The position numbers and the translations under genes were made by a program. From Pinus tabuliformis (Eukaryota; Streptophyta; Pinopsida; Pinales; Pinaceae), in NCBI GenBank assembly GCA_031772625.1, contig CM062819.1, forward strand, positions 1,231,291,070 through 1,231,355,069: 64,000 nt of DNA. Reading direction: 5' to 3'. Each line of letters begins with the position of its first letter. The stretch's first letter is position 1. The notes beneath the pieces were generated by a model. It was not told the origin of the DNA. It searched no databases and worked only from the letters and a program-made list of their open reading frames with translations. Shown piece by piece: positions 19,612 to 30,837 of this stretch.

Positions 19612-20554
19612 ATTTATGCATGGTTAACTATGCTTGGAAAGTAATCAACATAACACTTGTAAGAGCAAGATAAGGGTGTCGAGGAAACCCTAATGTGAAA
19701 AGAAGAGTCAAGCGATGCTCTAGTCTTAATTTCAAACAACCAAATGAATCAAATGACTCGTAGATTAGGGTGTTTACCCTCTTTGAAAACCCTTGGTGCA
19801 AATACACGGTTGGATTAAAACATTAAATCTCAATTGTTCATGGTGTGCTTGGCAAAAAGGATCATGTGAAGTCACATGGGCGGTAGCCTATGTGGACATA
19901 TGTGGGCTATCAAATATGTTGCCATTTGTAATGGACGACCCACCTAAGGAGTCTTGCGCCTTCAACCATAAGAAGGAAAAATTTATTATATAAAGTAGTT
20001 GCATATAGTAGCGATCGATATGGTGCCCACATACGACTTATGGTGTGGGTATATATATACATAACCTTGAACCATGGAAAATAACCATAATATAAAATAC
20101 ATGGTTGATTAAACTATGATTAAAAGGATTGACTTCTAAGGCCTTATATTCATATAAGGATCCATGCAACCTATGTACACATGAATAGAAGAATAATAAT
20201 GAAACAAAGGTTATTAAATTAAGACTTTTCCTTATATTGTTTGGATTTATAGGATATATGAATAATATATATGGATTAGATTAGTTATGAAGTCTCATTC
20301 ATACATTAATAGCCATTGTATGTGTGCATGATCGCGTGAACAAATAACAAGCCTTATGATTTATACATAGTGTATATTTAATTGACCAAGTATCATAACC
20401 TTGTTACAAATAAAGTGGCAGAGAAAATAGTAGATACCTTAATTATCATACAATGAAGACAATGGAATGATGAGAGGTATAGAGTATTTAGAAATAATAT
20501 CTCACTTGCTATTTATGTCAAAAAAATTTATAGCGAATAAGAGTTATGTTACAA
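19612..20554. other. Unrecognised intergenic DNA
   Basis: No coding signature or bounded repeat was found. A 66-codon frame at 19793-19993 contains several Cys and Trp residues but no known motif. Confidence 0.35.
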
Positions 20555-21083
20555 TATATGAGGTACAATTGAGTATGGGTTGAAATATACTCAGGAAGAT
20601 GGTGTTAAGTTGATTGGCTACACTGATGCAGATTGGGTAGGTAATGCAATGGACCAGAAAAGCACTTCAGGGTGTTATTTTAGCATGGGATTAGGGCTTG
20701 TTTATCGGTACAATAAGAAGTAGAAGTCAGTTGCATTAAGCTCTGCAAAAGTAGGGTACATGACAATATGTGAGGCCATGTGGCTTCAGAAGTTGCTAGT
20801 GGCACTACTTGGTTAGAATATAGAGTTGACAATCATTCACTGTGGTAATTAGAGTTACATCAAGCTATCTAAGAATCCAATATTTCACGATCGGTTGAAA
20901 CATATCAACACATGTTACGGTTTCATCAGGGACTGTATACAACAAGGATGAATTCAACTATAATATGTGCTTACAAATTAGTAGGTGGTATACATTCCGA
21001 CGAAGGCCTTGATAAAAGGAAAGTTTGATTTCTTCAGGTATAAGTTTGGTGTTGTGGAGAACAACTTCGTCACTAAGAGAGAG
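20555..21083 (+). pseudogene. Ty1/copia RNase H C-terminal fragment
   Basis: The frame encodes the copia RNase H signature (GYTDADWVGN, then KSTSGCYF, then SVALSSAKVGYM) and the downstream C-terminal part (IHCGN-SYIKLSKNP, PTKALIKGKFDFF), ending at FVTKREC just before an LTR start. Several in-frame stops break it (for example TAG after YNKK and TGA after QQG). The upstream reverse transcriptase and integrase are absent, so this is the truncated 3' end of a copia element. Confidence 0.85.
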
Positions 21084-22100
21084 TGTTAAAGACATGTGTT
21101 CTAGCCTTAAGAGGCCAAGAACATAGAGAAATTAAATATCTCCAAGGCCATGTAATTTTTCCTACGTTCCACCTAGGGAAAATGTCTTAATTAAGATAAT
21201 TAATGTTTTTAAAATATTTCCTAAGTTAAAACTTAGGAAAATTGGTTAATTAATTGACATTAGTTGAGATAAGGTCAATTTACCTCTAGAAGCTTCTTGA
21301 AAGTTTCCAAGATGATCTTAGCCATTGCTAGGACAAGACAACTTCTAATCTTGGTCGTTCATTTGTGAATGAGATATTAAAAATGGAATTCGATGGGAAG
21401 CATTGGAGCACATTGAGTTGAGTATTGTTCGGTGAGTTTTCAGAGAGCCACCATGAAGGTTTTGATAACAGTAATTGATGAAAATTTTCTGAGTTTCATT
21501 CTTCATCTAAGAGACTTCTAGCTTATGAGTTTCAGAGGGAGGTTTTGCTAGCTGAGTTATTTTCTGTAGGAGGTCGTGAGCTTCAGGAGGAGGTCGAGTT
21601 GATTAGAGAAGCCGCACGTGTTGAGGTTGAGACTTCTCTAGAAGGCCACACGAGTGTAGAGGGAGGCAAAGAGGCCATTTTTGTCCATACTATGTTCCAG
21701 GAGGCCGCACGAGGCCATGCATGAGGGTGAGTTTCTCTAGAGGACCAATTAGATTTGCAAAAGGAGACCGTGAGATTTCTTAGTTCATTTTGATTAGCTG
21801 AGGTGAAGATCAATTTTACCAGATATTTGCTAGTGCCAAGCAAACAATAAATGTAATTTCTCATTAGCAATTTGTTGAACATTTAATAATAAAACCCTCA
21901 TTCTGAAATTGGTTTTGCCCATCTCGGGGATTTTCTAGGGACATTTGTCCAAAAATATTTGTGTCATTTATGTGATTGATTTATCGTATATTTCACTACA
22001 TTTTAATTTGGTGAATGGTGTTGTTCATGCTTTTATTCATTAATTTTAGCTGCAAATTTAATTTTGTTGTGCATAAGTAGTTAAAATAATTTACTAGGTT
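21084..22100 (+). mobile_element. 3' LTR of the truncated copia element (end approximate)
   Basis: It starts TGTTAAAGAC directly after GAGAGAG, a polypurine tract overlapping the end of the pol frame, exactly as at 61034 in copia A. The right boundary is not certain. I place it near 22100 on the basis of LTR size only. Phrases with GAGGCCGCACGAGGCC between 21590 and 21720 recur but have no known meaning. Confidence 0.5.
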
Positions 22101-23590
22101 AATAACACCTTTTGGGTAGTGGAAATTTCACATGTGAAAATCAATTGTGTGGGTACTAGTTTTGTCTCCCTCACATGTTTCCTAAGTTTGGAACCCAGTC
22201 TTGGATGTTGGTTCTAACTTCAAAATCATAGTGATACTCTTTTTCACTGGTAAAATCCTCTTTAATTTCCTTGAGCTCACGTTGAATGTCTACGAGGGTT
22301 TGCATCATACATAGTCTCATTGAAGACTACACTTGGCAGTGAGCATGGACATTGACACGTGGGTCTTTGCTACCGGCTCTGTGCTTGGAGCATGAACGCT
22401 ACCTTGCCATTGTGAAAAACCAAAACTGTATAGTGGAATTACAACCAGACTAAGTCATGAAGTGGTCCTAGAAGGAAAAGTTGATTGGTTTGTTGTTATG
22501 CTTTGGTCATATGCAATGACTGGACTTTGACAATTTTGCTAACTCACTCAAATGTATACACCAACTTGCCACCTGCAAATAAAATTTACTTGAGAGAAAG
22601 CCCCAAAGGTAAGTTGAAGATGAAGAGCTAAGGGCAACAAAGGGCTAGACGAGGGAGATTGGACTAAGAAGGATCAAATTGAAGAGAGAGAAGATAGATA
22701 GAATGACTAAGCCTTTAGGCTTACAAGAGCTTAAACAATTTGAGGAAAACCACAACGACATCCAAAGTGAGAAGGAAAAAATGAAAATGCTAATGCGAGC
22801 TAGAGAGCTAGGCTGTGCAACACACAAAGAGAAACCCACAAAACTCAAGACACCGTTAGGAATGGAGGGGAGAAATGAAAAAGGGACAGAGGAAGGTTAA
22901 GAGAGGGGAGGATAGGAGGGCTTGGTTCCTCTAAAATTCGATACTAAAACTAGAATACCCGCCCCCCGAGAAAAAGCTTAGACAACTAGAAAACAACAGG
23001 AAAATATGAAGTGGATCTAAACCTTCATGAATATAAAGGGAAAATACTAAACCAGGAGCCTATTTACCATCAATGAAATCAAATCCTTGACATTGAGAAA
23101 CTTCCCCAATTCATTAGGCATTCCATTAAATGACCCACCACATGCCTGAGTCAATCTGTAGCCATAACTACCCATTGTAGATCATGAAGGAGGTTATCCA
23201 CTTGTGATTAAGCACATTAGAGATGGGCACATTCGCCATACTCACTGCTCACATTCTCCCCACCATCCCTTGTATTGGTTGCTTCCCTATTCGCTTGATT
23301 CAAGGAAAATGAAGTTAATATTATAAAACATATTGCTTTATGGATGCTCAAAAGAACTATATGAAATACACTATTAAGTTTGTGTATAAAATTCTATTAT
23401 ATTTCGTTTTTGCAAGTTAAGTAGCCATTGCATATTAATTATAAAACGACATATACATGCCTATAACCATTGGTTGCCACAAAGGAAACTAGACCAATAG
23501 TACAAATAAAGAGCTTTTGTTACAATGATAATATGAGTTTCTATGCAGCCATAATTTAGCAAAAAGAATATTAAACTATTTATGGAAGCA
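22101..23590. other. Unrecognised intergenic DNA
   Basis: The only notable frame is 22679-22900 (73 codons, rich in Lys, Glu and Met). It looks like a low-complexity A-rich stretch and I do not call it a gene. Confidence 0.35.
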
Positions 23591-24696
23591 CTTAATGTTG
23601 AGAATGCAACAAGATGATGGAGCTTAGTGGAGCTTAGTGGGCCCGCAGGCTATTTTTGGCGCAAAATCTATTTTTAGACGTATGGATCATGGTCTATGAG
23701 TTGCAAGATGCTATTTGTGGATGATTGGTCATGTTGGTAAAAATAGATGGACTTCTATTTTTAGACATATGGGAGGTTTCTATTTTTAGACTGCAAGGCT
23801 AAAAATAGAACAGTAGAATATTATTAGCTCATAATAATATCTAGACTATAAACATTATCTTATCCTCTTGGAGCACTTCAGTTTGAGCTACAGATGTGGC
23901 ACATGCAGCTGTCAGAAGGAAATACACTTTTCTTGTGGGTCAGTTGAGCTATTGCATGCAGGACTTCAGTTAGAACTCATGTGGTTGAGTTTGGTGGAGT
24001 TGATTGTGGAGTTGATGGAGTTGTGTTCAGTTTGACTTGGTTAAACTAGTTGTATTTATTCTAACTGCAAATACACTAGTGATGAGTGATGTGAATTAAT
24101 AGTTAAATTAATTCACTAATTATTAACTCATAAAGCAACTAAAAAATACATCAGTTAACTCAGTGCATGGACAGTTCAGTGGAGACATGTGTTAGAGGTT
24201 GAGATTGCTATCAGTTGTGACTATAGTTGTGCATGAGATCTTGCACAATCAGTGGGATTGAGTAATGCCAATGAGGATTGCGTGGTTCAGCCAAGGAAAT
24301 ACGAGTTTGCTTCATCCATTCATCATTATTCTCTTGCAAGATTACGCAGTGGAGGCAGGCAAACAGTGGAGGAGATTTGAGGCATCAGATCTGAGCTAGT
24401 TTGTGTGTAACAGGTGGAGATAGTACTGAGTACTTGTGAGGAGTATTGTACTATGTATTGTTACATGTTCTCAATCATTATAATATACAGATAGTGTGGG
24501 GTTTTCAGCTGCATGCTTTCCCCGGGTTACATACTGTGTTAATGTGTGCATGCAATTGATGTTTCATTGTTTTTAATGCTGCTAAATTGATGATCAACGT
24601 AGAGGAGGTTATGTATTATGCATGTATTCCGCATAGTGTATAATCAGGATAATCTCTGTGAATAAGTGTCATATTATTCAAAATTTCTACACTTAA
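23591..24696 (+). mobile_element. Copia-type solo LTR with perfect target duplication
   Basis: A 1096-bp LTR (23596-24691) begins TGTTGAGAATGC and ends TTTCTACA. It is bracketed by CTTAA at 23591-23595 and 24692-24696. Near its end, ACAGATAGTG-GGGTTTTCAG and CTTTCCCCGG parallel the LTRs of copia A (56610-56640), so the family is related. No internal sequence remains. A solo LTR forms by recombination between two LTRs of one element, which removed about one element length of DNA. Confidence 0.88.
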
Positions 24697-25829
24697 TTTC
24701 CTATTGCTACACCTAGACAAAGGAGAAAATATTTTTCTCATAAGAAAGTACACCAAAATACAAAACCAAAACATTATTCAGTAGTAGGAGAGTCCATTGG
24801 GATGGGACTTGGGCTATCTTCCTCTTCATTTGAGGATGGAAGCTCTAGGCCTACAATTCTTTTTACTAGGAGAGTGAACTTATTATCTAACTTCTTGACT
24901 TGAAGTTGCAGAGGATTGATGCAAAGTAAGATCTTGTATTGTGCTTCACTGTGTTACATAAGCACCTTCCCCATGATGGTCTTGATTTACTAGTAAAGGT
25001 TGATAATTTGATGATATTTTATGGGATGACTATGGGCATTTCCTATATCCAGGAGCTCATGCCCCATATCTTTGTCTACATCATCATAACGAATGAAGTT
25101 GTGCTCCACATAAGCCTTGAAATTTGCAATATTAATCTTGGCACAAGCAAATGGAGGAGTGAACTACCTATATTTGGCTACTGTAGCCTCAACATTGCTT
25201 CAGGCACATGACATAGATGTGACACAACACCCATTTCCATGATGGCATTAGCCCTGACTATAACTAGCATTAGAGAAAGGCATTATGAGAGGTTAGGCTG
25301 GGAAGTAAGGCGAGGAATAGAGCCAAAGATGAGGGATGGTTCTCTGAGTTTCAGGGGAAGCCCAGGGAACCCATGGGAATGAATATAAGAAACTACAAAG
25401 GAACTAGAGGGGTGAACTTGAGGGATACATATAAATAGAAAAGAGGCCAGGGTGCAGAATGGGTGAGGAAAACCCCACCACCACAATTGAGGATCACCTT
25501 AACTAGATAGTAGAGATAAAAAAATTAAAGAAATAGGGTTAGAGAAGAGATCATACCCAAAAAAACTGTAAGATCGATGACCAAGGGAAAGAGCTCGAGT
25601 CCTTGTAGCTTACAAGTTAGGTCACTGTATGCATAACTATCATGTGAGAACAACACACATAAGTTAATCTAAAATAATGGTTAAGTTTGGAAGGAAACAA
25701 CATTTGAACCAACTAAACTATAGACTTAAAACTACCTCCCATCGTAAATGTCTACATATTACATATATGACTTGGAGGTTCTAGCTGTTCAATGAGCATG
25801 GGGGTGATAGTGACAAACGATGACTGAAG
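24697..25829. other. Unrecognised intergenic DNA
   Basis: A 90-codon plus frame at 24939-25211 and a 67-codon minus frame at 25486-25283 have no motifs. I see no transposon ends. Confidence 0.35.
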
Positions 25830-27683
25830 ATCAATGATGTAGGGGTTTGCCGGAGAGTTCACTTGATGTGGTGAACTCCTACTATTTCATTAAAGAATAA
25901 TATAACTTTTAATGAGAGGCCTTACAAAAATATATGATAAGTTTAGGTCTGATATATATTTTTAAGGAAATTTTGTGGGGAAACTTCAAAGCACTTTCTT
26001 GCATTTGTATATGGTGTGCATGCAAACTTATTGATAGCAATTAATGACATTTGATCCAACATGATACTTTTTCTAAACCATAATTCAAAGATTTTATATT
26101 AAGTAAAATTTTTAGGAGACCTTGCACCAAGATTATATTAAAAGCTTGCTTCAAAAAAGTTGTAAGCTAAAAAAAAGGAAAGCTATCTTTTAAGATATAG
26201 TTGTTTCTATCTAGTTCAATGATTAATACATCCTTGAATATCTTAGTGGCATATATTTTACAAAATAAACTTAAAAACATAACTACTTTACAAAACAGAT
26301 AAAATTAATAAAAAACATGATGACTGATTACTTTTCCAGTGCTACTTTAGCTAAATATGAGTCCAACTTGACAATCCCCACATCCTTTACAAGTTGGCGC
26401 ACTGCTTCTTCTTCCCTTTATCCCCCATATTTCAAACTGACAAAGGATTTAAAAAAGAAAAAAGAAAAAAAGAAAATGGATTTGTTTTTGAAGTTAAGAA
26501 ATCCGAAGTAGAGCTTCCTAAGATTGTACTACAAAAGAGGATTAAAACCACACATACAAGCCAAACTAGAATGCAAATACTCACTAAACCAAAGCTTGAA
26601 CTTGTAGGCTGGAACCTTTGCACAAGATAGACAAACCACAAAGCCATAATCCCACAATGTTGAGGAGATTTACCTTCCATGAATTCAAACTCGTGTGGAA
26701 CTAGATGTTTCGACATGGAGGAAGATGTAAGAATCTCTTCTCGTAAGGCACATTGCCATATGATGAGTTTGCCTTACAATATGCTATATGCATTCTTAAA
26801 TTATTGATATGTGCCATGTCCTCCAATAAAATGTTAAAGAATAAGCTCATTGTATACCTTGCCATTGATAACCAAGCCCATGTTAAAAAAATGGTTTTGT
26901 TAACATAATTGTCCACTAAAAATAACAAAGGATAATTTTTTTATTCTTGTTTTGTCCACTTTATCATGGACACCAAGAGAGTATTAATAGAAATAATATT
27001 TCAAGACCATATACTTCATAAGTTATAACATTCTTTGAGCTCCCCACTATGACAAGTTTCCTATAGCGATCTTCATAAGCTTAGACCTAATTATCATAGC
27101 TTGCAATAATATATAAGCTTCAACCTAATTATTTGTTGATATACTGAGATCCCAAGCAAATAAAGTTTCTCAAACAATTTTTTTTTCTTTGATTTATAAT
27201 AATGCCGCTCTATTGATCCAATAGACACTTTGAAAATGCAGCAAAAATAGCAAACCCAAAAAATAACAGTTTTCTTAGCAGAGCTGCTAACCATAACAAC
27301 ACTCAGACTAATCAAAATAACCCACCAAATTAAACTTAATTGTAAACAAAATACTATATTCTAAATTCTGGCTCATATATTTCATTATCGCTATAAATAC
27401 CAAAAACAACCCTTTGAAAAGGGAAATTCCGCCTCGAAAATCATTAAAATAACGGTCATACGTGGATGGAGCCAATGGACGAGGTGATTCGACTTGAATC
27501 TATGATTGTACAATGAACTGTTCAGCGACTCAAATATTTGATGTTTCAAATATTTAAAATCCGCGTCACGCGAGGAGTTGAGTGAACTGCCGAAGTCAGT
27601 TGGTCAGTTTCTGGGTTTATGATTTTGTCACCGAGGGCACTGCCAAGAATTCTCAGCAATAGCCCAACTCACAGAGCCTGGAA

Positions 27684-28664
27684 ATGGAAGGTGATAGAAC
27701 CGAAATGAATCCTACTACACACACTGAAGAACAACCCACTAAGGGCAAGAAGAAGAAGAAATTGGAAAATCCGGAAGTGCAGTTAAAATTAGCTTTGGGC
27801 AATTGTTCCAAGCTCAAGGATCTGACACAAGCAATTTCACTGTACGAGAAAGCAATGTCTGAAGGGATAAAATTCAATCAATATCTCTACAACATGCTTC
27901 TATATCTCTGCTCTTCAGAGGCCACGGGCCTCCCGAGGCCTGAACAGACCACGGAAGAAGCTGCAAAAGAGTTGGCATTGAAGAAGGGATTTGAAATATA
28001 TGAACAGATGGTAGCCTCTAACATCACTCCAAATGAGGCTACATTCACAGCGGTTGCCAGGTTAGTTGCTGCCAGTGAGGATGCAAATATGGCCTTTGAC
28101 ATGGTGAAGAAAATGGTAAGTCATAATCTATCCCCTAGGCTGAGGTCTTATAGCCCTGCTCTGTTTGTTTTCTGTAAGAAAAAAGAGGCGGATAAAGCAT
28201 ATGAAGTGGATGACTGCATGGTGGGTAGAGGTATTCAGCCTGAGGAAGACGAGTTAGAGGCACTATTGACGCTGAGTGTTGAAGTGGGCAGAGGTGATAA
28301 GGTGTATTCATTGCTTCATAGATTAAGGGTTAAGGTGAGGCAGGTCTCTGCATCTGCTTGTGATGTTATTGAACAATGGTTTAAGAGCAAGTTTGGTTGT
28401 GAGGTGGGCAATGAGAACTGGGACGCAGACGGAATTAGAGAGGCGATGATTAGTAGGGGTGGAGGTTGGCATGGGCAGGGATGGTAAGGGAAGGGGGGCT
28501 GGAAAGTTGAGAAAACAAATATGAGTTCAAAAGGGGTTTGCAAGTGCTGTGGGGAGCAATTGGTTAGCATTGATATCGACCCAGTAGAGACAGACTATTT
28601 TGCGAAGTCCTTGGTGGATTTGGCATGTGCACGGGAGGGCAATTCGAATTTCAAAAATTTTCAG
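27684..28664 (+). pseudogene. PRORP: PRORP (proteinaceous RNase P) copy 1, exon 1 only, nonsense-broken
   Basis: PRORP proteins are single-protein tRNA 5'-end nucleases: a PPR domain, a central zinc-binding domain and a C-terminal NYN metallonuclease. This exon starts at ATG 27684 with a short basic N-terminus (KGKKKKKLENP) and no obvious organelle transit peptide, so it resembles the nuclear PRORP2/3 type. PPR-like helices follow (GFEIYEQMVASNITPNEATF, AFDMVKKMVSHNLSPRLRSY, AYEVDD-MVGRGIQPEEDE). Then comes GGGWHGQGW and the CKCCG cysteine pair of the zinc domain. A TAA at 28485-28487 sits in the central region; the sister copy reads Leu there. The reading frame otherwise continues to a good splice donor, CAG|GTAAGT (28664/28665). 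Exons for the nuclease domain are missing downstream. Not functional as RNase P. A truncated PPR protein of about 267 residues could still be made. Confidence 0.88.
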
Positions 28665-30372
28665 GTAAGTACTTCATGGCTTTTTTTTCTTCAGGGGGTT
28701 GTTTCAAGAAACACGCCCCAAGTTTTGGGGCAGAACCACATAACATAGGCTTCCTTTGGCTTTGGTGTGTCAGGTCTGAGGAATACCAATTGTCTCAAAT
28801 TAACAAGGGACTTGCAACTCGGCTCACCCCTTATTTGATATGCCATTTAGACGGGGCAAAATTACAAACCACAGTGAAAATGTCACTGCAGTGTAGACAG
28901 TTTAGTATTCAGTCAACCATACCTGTGAATGAAGATCTCATCGGGTATGTTTACTTTTTTTTGGGGAGGTTGTTTATGAAATGTAAAAAAATAAAAATTA
29001 TCCCTTCTCTTTGAAAATGCACCTTATGATAGCCTGTTCACTCCGGCTTCGATCTCAAGAGACTCTACAAATTTCCTGAAAATGCCAATCTGAGCAGAAG
29101 TTGTGCAGCCAACTGGGATCTAAAAGCCGTGATTGCCTCCAAATGGAATGGATTAATCTCTTTATGAAAATTTTCACGACATCACCATTTCCATAAAAAA
29201 TATATGCCTTTCAATCTCATCACGTTCCAGATGCTTCTACCTGCCCATCGAATCTTGCAGCTTGTCCTCATTAAGAATGGCAACAACAAAAAATATTGTA
29301 CTGAGCAACAGTAAATGCCCAAAAGGCTCTGGCATTTGTTTTTCCCCAACATTAATAGTAATGGTTTTAGAAGCCCTGGAAAAGGGATTGATTTGGAATT
29401 ATTTTTTTGGAAGACTACAGTAATTATCCAATGTTCCACCAAGACTCCAGGACAGGGAGACGTGGGTGCGGGCAGATGCACAGGGGGGCTTGTGGCAGTA
29501 TTCTCAAATTTTAGGGAAATTTAGGGGGATGGGGATGGGGAGACGTGGGTGCGGGCAGACACATGGGGGGCTTGTGGGAGTACCCTCAAATTTTAGGGAA
29601 ATTTAGGGGGGATGGGGAGACGTTGAGATATATATTTTTTTTCATATATATATATATATACATATATATAGATATATATATATATATATAACTCATATTG
29701 AAAAATGAAAGCATTAATATATTGATTCATATATAATTAAATTAAATGATGAAATATATTGATCCGTATTCATCATTCATAGTGGTACATACATCATTCA
29801 TACTAATCATTCATCCATACACCACGAGATTCAATAATGAAATACATTGATCCACATTCCTCATTCATCATTCTAGAATCTAATTAGTACTAAGCAAAAT
29901 AGGCTTAGATACCAATGTTATCAAAGCTGAACTGGAAAACCCTCTGAATTGAGAATCAATCAGAACCAGTAAAAACTACTTGACCAAAAAACTGGTTGAC
30001 CAAAAATACATAAAATATTCAGATTTTACTGGGAAGCGTGCACCCCACCCTTCGGGACACGTCCCTGTGAAACCCACAATGTATCTACACTTGATGTACC
30101 TTTTAGTCCCATTGACCTACTTTTGTGGTCAGTTGTTGGACGTTGATAATTTTATCTTATCTTATCTTCTCTGACTTTGATGGGATTTGAAGTTGTGAAT
30201 GTTAATGCTTCCAAATTCTTTCTGACCTCTAGATCACAGTCTGGTGGACCACCAGCGTCCTGAAATGGGCATTGCTGGATTGTGAAACACTTTTAAATGG
30301 AAAATCATGCGATATACTTCCTCCTGGTTGGATAAGTGCCTGGGAAATTAAATGTGTTTACATTGGGAAAAA
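28665..30372 (+). other. Intron 1 remnant of PRORP copy 1
   Basis: This begins with GTAAGT and matches intron 1 of the minus-strand copy (32531 down to about 31450) in two blocks, roughly 28665-29440 and 30050-30372. They are separated by a 600-bp insert not present in the other arm. It stops at the palindrome junction without reaching an acceptor or exon 2. Short open frames within it (for example 28625-29014) are intron sequence. Confidence 0.75.
29441..30050. mobile_element. Insert found only in the left arm, with G-rich tandem repeat
   Basis: The other arm lacks these ~600 bases. It begins with two copies (about 29455-29535 and 29539-29620) of a G-rich unit holding GGGAGACGTGGGTGCGGGCAG and a TTTTAGGGAAATTTAGGGGG phrase. 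Then comes a TA-rich run (29644-29690) and AT-rich DNA. ACAGGGAGACGTGGG near the left edge and, in reverse, ACAGGGACGTG near 30060 look like imperfect inverted ends, which suggests a DNA transposon. No clear target duplication was found. Confidence 0.45.
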
Positions 30373-30837
30373 ATTTAGACAAATGTAATTTGGTCTTCTT
30401 TCTGGATGGTAGCAAGACATAGTTTATCTTAGCTAGAAAAAGGGGGAGACCTCCTTGAAACCATTCATCACAATGAAAAATCCCCTGGCTTGAGCTGGTA
30501 TATAGCCCAAGAAGTTACCTCAACCAGCTGTTGCCAATGGTGAGCATTTGGCTAATTCCGTGCCAGCAGGTATATGCCCAGTTTGAGTCACCCTCAGTGA
30601 GGCACAATAGTCTACACCAAAGGGTTTACTAGGGATGCCATCCACGTATGTGTAGAAAATCCCTTCAGGGTCCCACAATGTTTTCCTTGGAAAAAATAAA
30701 AAAGAGTAGGGAAACGAAGTTCCAAGTTCCCCCCGCTTTTGTGCCTATGGAAGCTAAATTCCAACCAATAGAATATGTTTTGATTATGAGAAAAGAAAAA
30801 GGAAAAGCTTGCAAACCAAAGACGTTATTTATCTTAC
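30373..30837. other. Palindrome spacer, downstream of PRORP exon 3 on the minus strand
   Basis: Single-copy relative to the two arms. On the minus strand it follows the exon 3 splice donor, so its part nearest 30837 is probably intron 3. I looked on the minus strand for the next PRORP exon (the segment after NDDW with the last catalytic residues) and found nothing, so the gene is cut off here. Confidence 0.5.

Larger units (their letters stand above)
25830..30372 (+). repeat. Left arm of a large inverted duplication
   Basis: Read in reverse complement, this segment is collinear with 31450-42631 (the right arm). Anchors include: 25838-25870 with 42593-42625; 25900-26320 with 42170-42560; 26320-26515 with 41872-42170; 26530-26955 with 36225-36605; about 27000-27120 with 35803-35960; 27450-27680 with 33577-34270; PRORP exon 1 with PRORP exon 1; and intron 1 with intron 1 up to CATTGGGAAAA at 30361-30371, matched at 31450. 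Identity is roughly 80-90% by eye, with indels. The left limit may extend further, because its partner is interrupted at 42632 by copia C. Confidence 0.82.

Noticed and set aside
22679..22900. Lys/Glu-rich 73-codon ORF
   Set aside because: A-rich low-complexity DNA produces such frames. No flanking signals.
27887..28102. Minus-strand ORFs over PRORP exon 1 (also 33155-33355 plus)
   Set aside because: Antisense shadows of conserved PRORP coding sequence.
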